Shown in pieces: positions 5,511 to 5,880 of a DNA stretch of 5,880 bases (positions are counted from its first letter, which is position 1; every line of letters starts with the position of its first letter). Position numbers and translations under genes: made by a program. The notes beneath the pieces were generated by a model, which did no database searches, was not told the DNA's origin, and saw only the letters and a program-made list of their open reading frames with translations. This stretch comes from an uncultured Clostridia bacterium (GTDB taxonomy: Bacteria > Bacillota > Clostridia > Lachnospirales > Lachnospiraceae): contig CAMONF010000020.1 of NCBI GenBank assembly GCA_946620335.1, positions 1-5,880 of the forward strand. The letters run 5' to 3'.

Positions 5511-5880
5511 TCAATCCTCCTTCCGGGATGGTCTGGGCTCCCCGTCAGGGCGGTCCTCAAAGCCATCCGGCTCAAAAAGTTCTTCCTCCGCGGGATCAGA
5601 GATCTCCTCGATTTCTGCAAGGACCGGCCCTTCCGCGGGCATGGCATCCTCCTCGGAAGGATCCGGGCGGAGGCGATTCGCTTCCGACAAAATGTCAGGC
5701 TCATCCTCCCCACTGTCCGGTCCTGGGCCGACAAGCTCTCCTTCTTCCGCGGCGAAGCGCTCCGTCTCTCCCCCGTCTGAATCATTTCCGGCCGCTCCCT
5801 GGGGGTCCGGCGACCGGCCCGTGCCTGCCTCTTCTTCCGGACGCCTTATTGACGCCCCGCCTTCATCCGTCTCCGCACCA
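5511..5880 (-). CDS. acidic low-complexity C-terminus of an unrecognised protein (partial)
   Basis: A frame open from the right edge (first full codon at 5879) to a TGA at 5513-5511, giving 122 residues. I count 40 Asp/Glu (about one third), about 15 Pro and many Gly, against 10 Arg/Lys. There is no hydrophobic segment long enough for a membrane helix and no recognisable motif; it reads as an intrinsically disordered tail. The stop is one base from the udp ATG, and the udp ribosome binding site lies in its last codons, which is typical operon packing and supports a real gene co-transcribed with udp. A competing Arg/Lys-rich frame (upstream extension of udp, 5785-5510) covers the same DNA but lacks family support. 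The main domain lies outside the window, so no function is proposed. Confidence 0.6.
   Translation of the reverse strand, partial: GAETDEGGASIRRPEEEAGTGRSPDPQGAAGNDSDGGETERFAAEEGELVGPGPDSGEDEPDILSEANRLRPDPSEEDAMPAEGPVLAEIEEISDPAEEELFEPDGFEDRPDGEPRPSRKED
5516..5522 (-). promoter_or_regulatory. udp ribosome binding site
   Basis: AAGGAGG in the udp sense, six bases before the ATG at 5509-5507. It fixes the udp start and argues against the 92-codon upstream extension of the same frame. It lies within the last codons of the acidic upstream reading frame. Confidence 0.85.

Noticed and set aside
5510..5785. A 92-residue N-terminal extension of uridine phosphorylase, Arg/Lys-rich
   Set aside because: The ATG at 5509 has an ideal ribosome binding site and the family-typical N-terminus; the extension overlaps a better-supported acidic frame.
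1..5880. CRISPR arrays, transposons, tRNA or rRNA genes
   Set aside because: No regularly spaced repeat array, transposase coding, terminal inverted repeats or tRNA-like cloverleaf was seen on either strand.

Overview
The window is a G+C-rich bacterial chromosomal segment in which every supported gene lies on the minus strand. Codon and G+C style, strong AGGAGG-type ribosome binding sites, a single-ACT-domain SerA and a meso-diaminopimelate dehydrogenase together suggest an anaerobic Bacillota (Clostridia, Lachnospiraceae-like). That taxonomic call is inference from remembered family resemblance, not a search result. The long plus-strand reading frames are antisense shadows of the minus-strand genes.

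In transcription order (right to left) the layout is as follows. At 5880-5511 is the acidic, probably disordered C-terminal part of an unrecognised protein, entering from outside the window. At 5509-4721 is a uridine phosphorylase (udp), which overlaps by 4 bases a hexameric-type purine-nucleoside phosphorylase (deoD, 4724-3999). A 108-base gap with a strong hairpin follows, then deoxyribose-phosphate aldolase (deoC, 3890-3234). A Rho-independent terminator or attenuator (about 3215-3165) separates deoC from cytidine deaminase (cdd, 3099-2668). Next come a 226-base gap with an AT-rich probable promoter area, D-3-phosphoglycerate dehydrogenase (serA, 2441-1254), and a 315-base gap with a tandem imperfect repeat. 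The last gene is meso-diaminopimelate dehydrogenase (ddh, 938 to the left edge), which lacks its last dozen or so residues.

udp-deoD-deoC-cdd form a nucleoside-salvage module. Cdd turns (deoxy)cytidine into (deoxy)uridine. Udp and DeoD cleave pyrimidine and purine nucleosides with phosphate to free bases and (deoxy)ribose-1-phosphate. DeoC splits deoxyribose-5-phosphate into glyceraldehyde-3-phosphate and acetaldehyde. The mutase linking the 1- and 5-phosphates (DeoB) is not in the window. serA (first step of serine synthesis) and ddh (one-step synthesis of meso-diaminopimelate for lysine and peptidoglycan) are amino-acid biosynthesis genes, probably transcribed separately.

Most of the window is ordinary metabolism and I see no evidence of a new multi-gene system. 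The parts most worth a second look are non-coding: the tandem repeat with a shared stem-loop in the ddh leader, a terminator-shaped hairpin facing the wrong way between deoD and deoC, and the hairpin-rich gaps around cdd.
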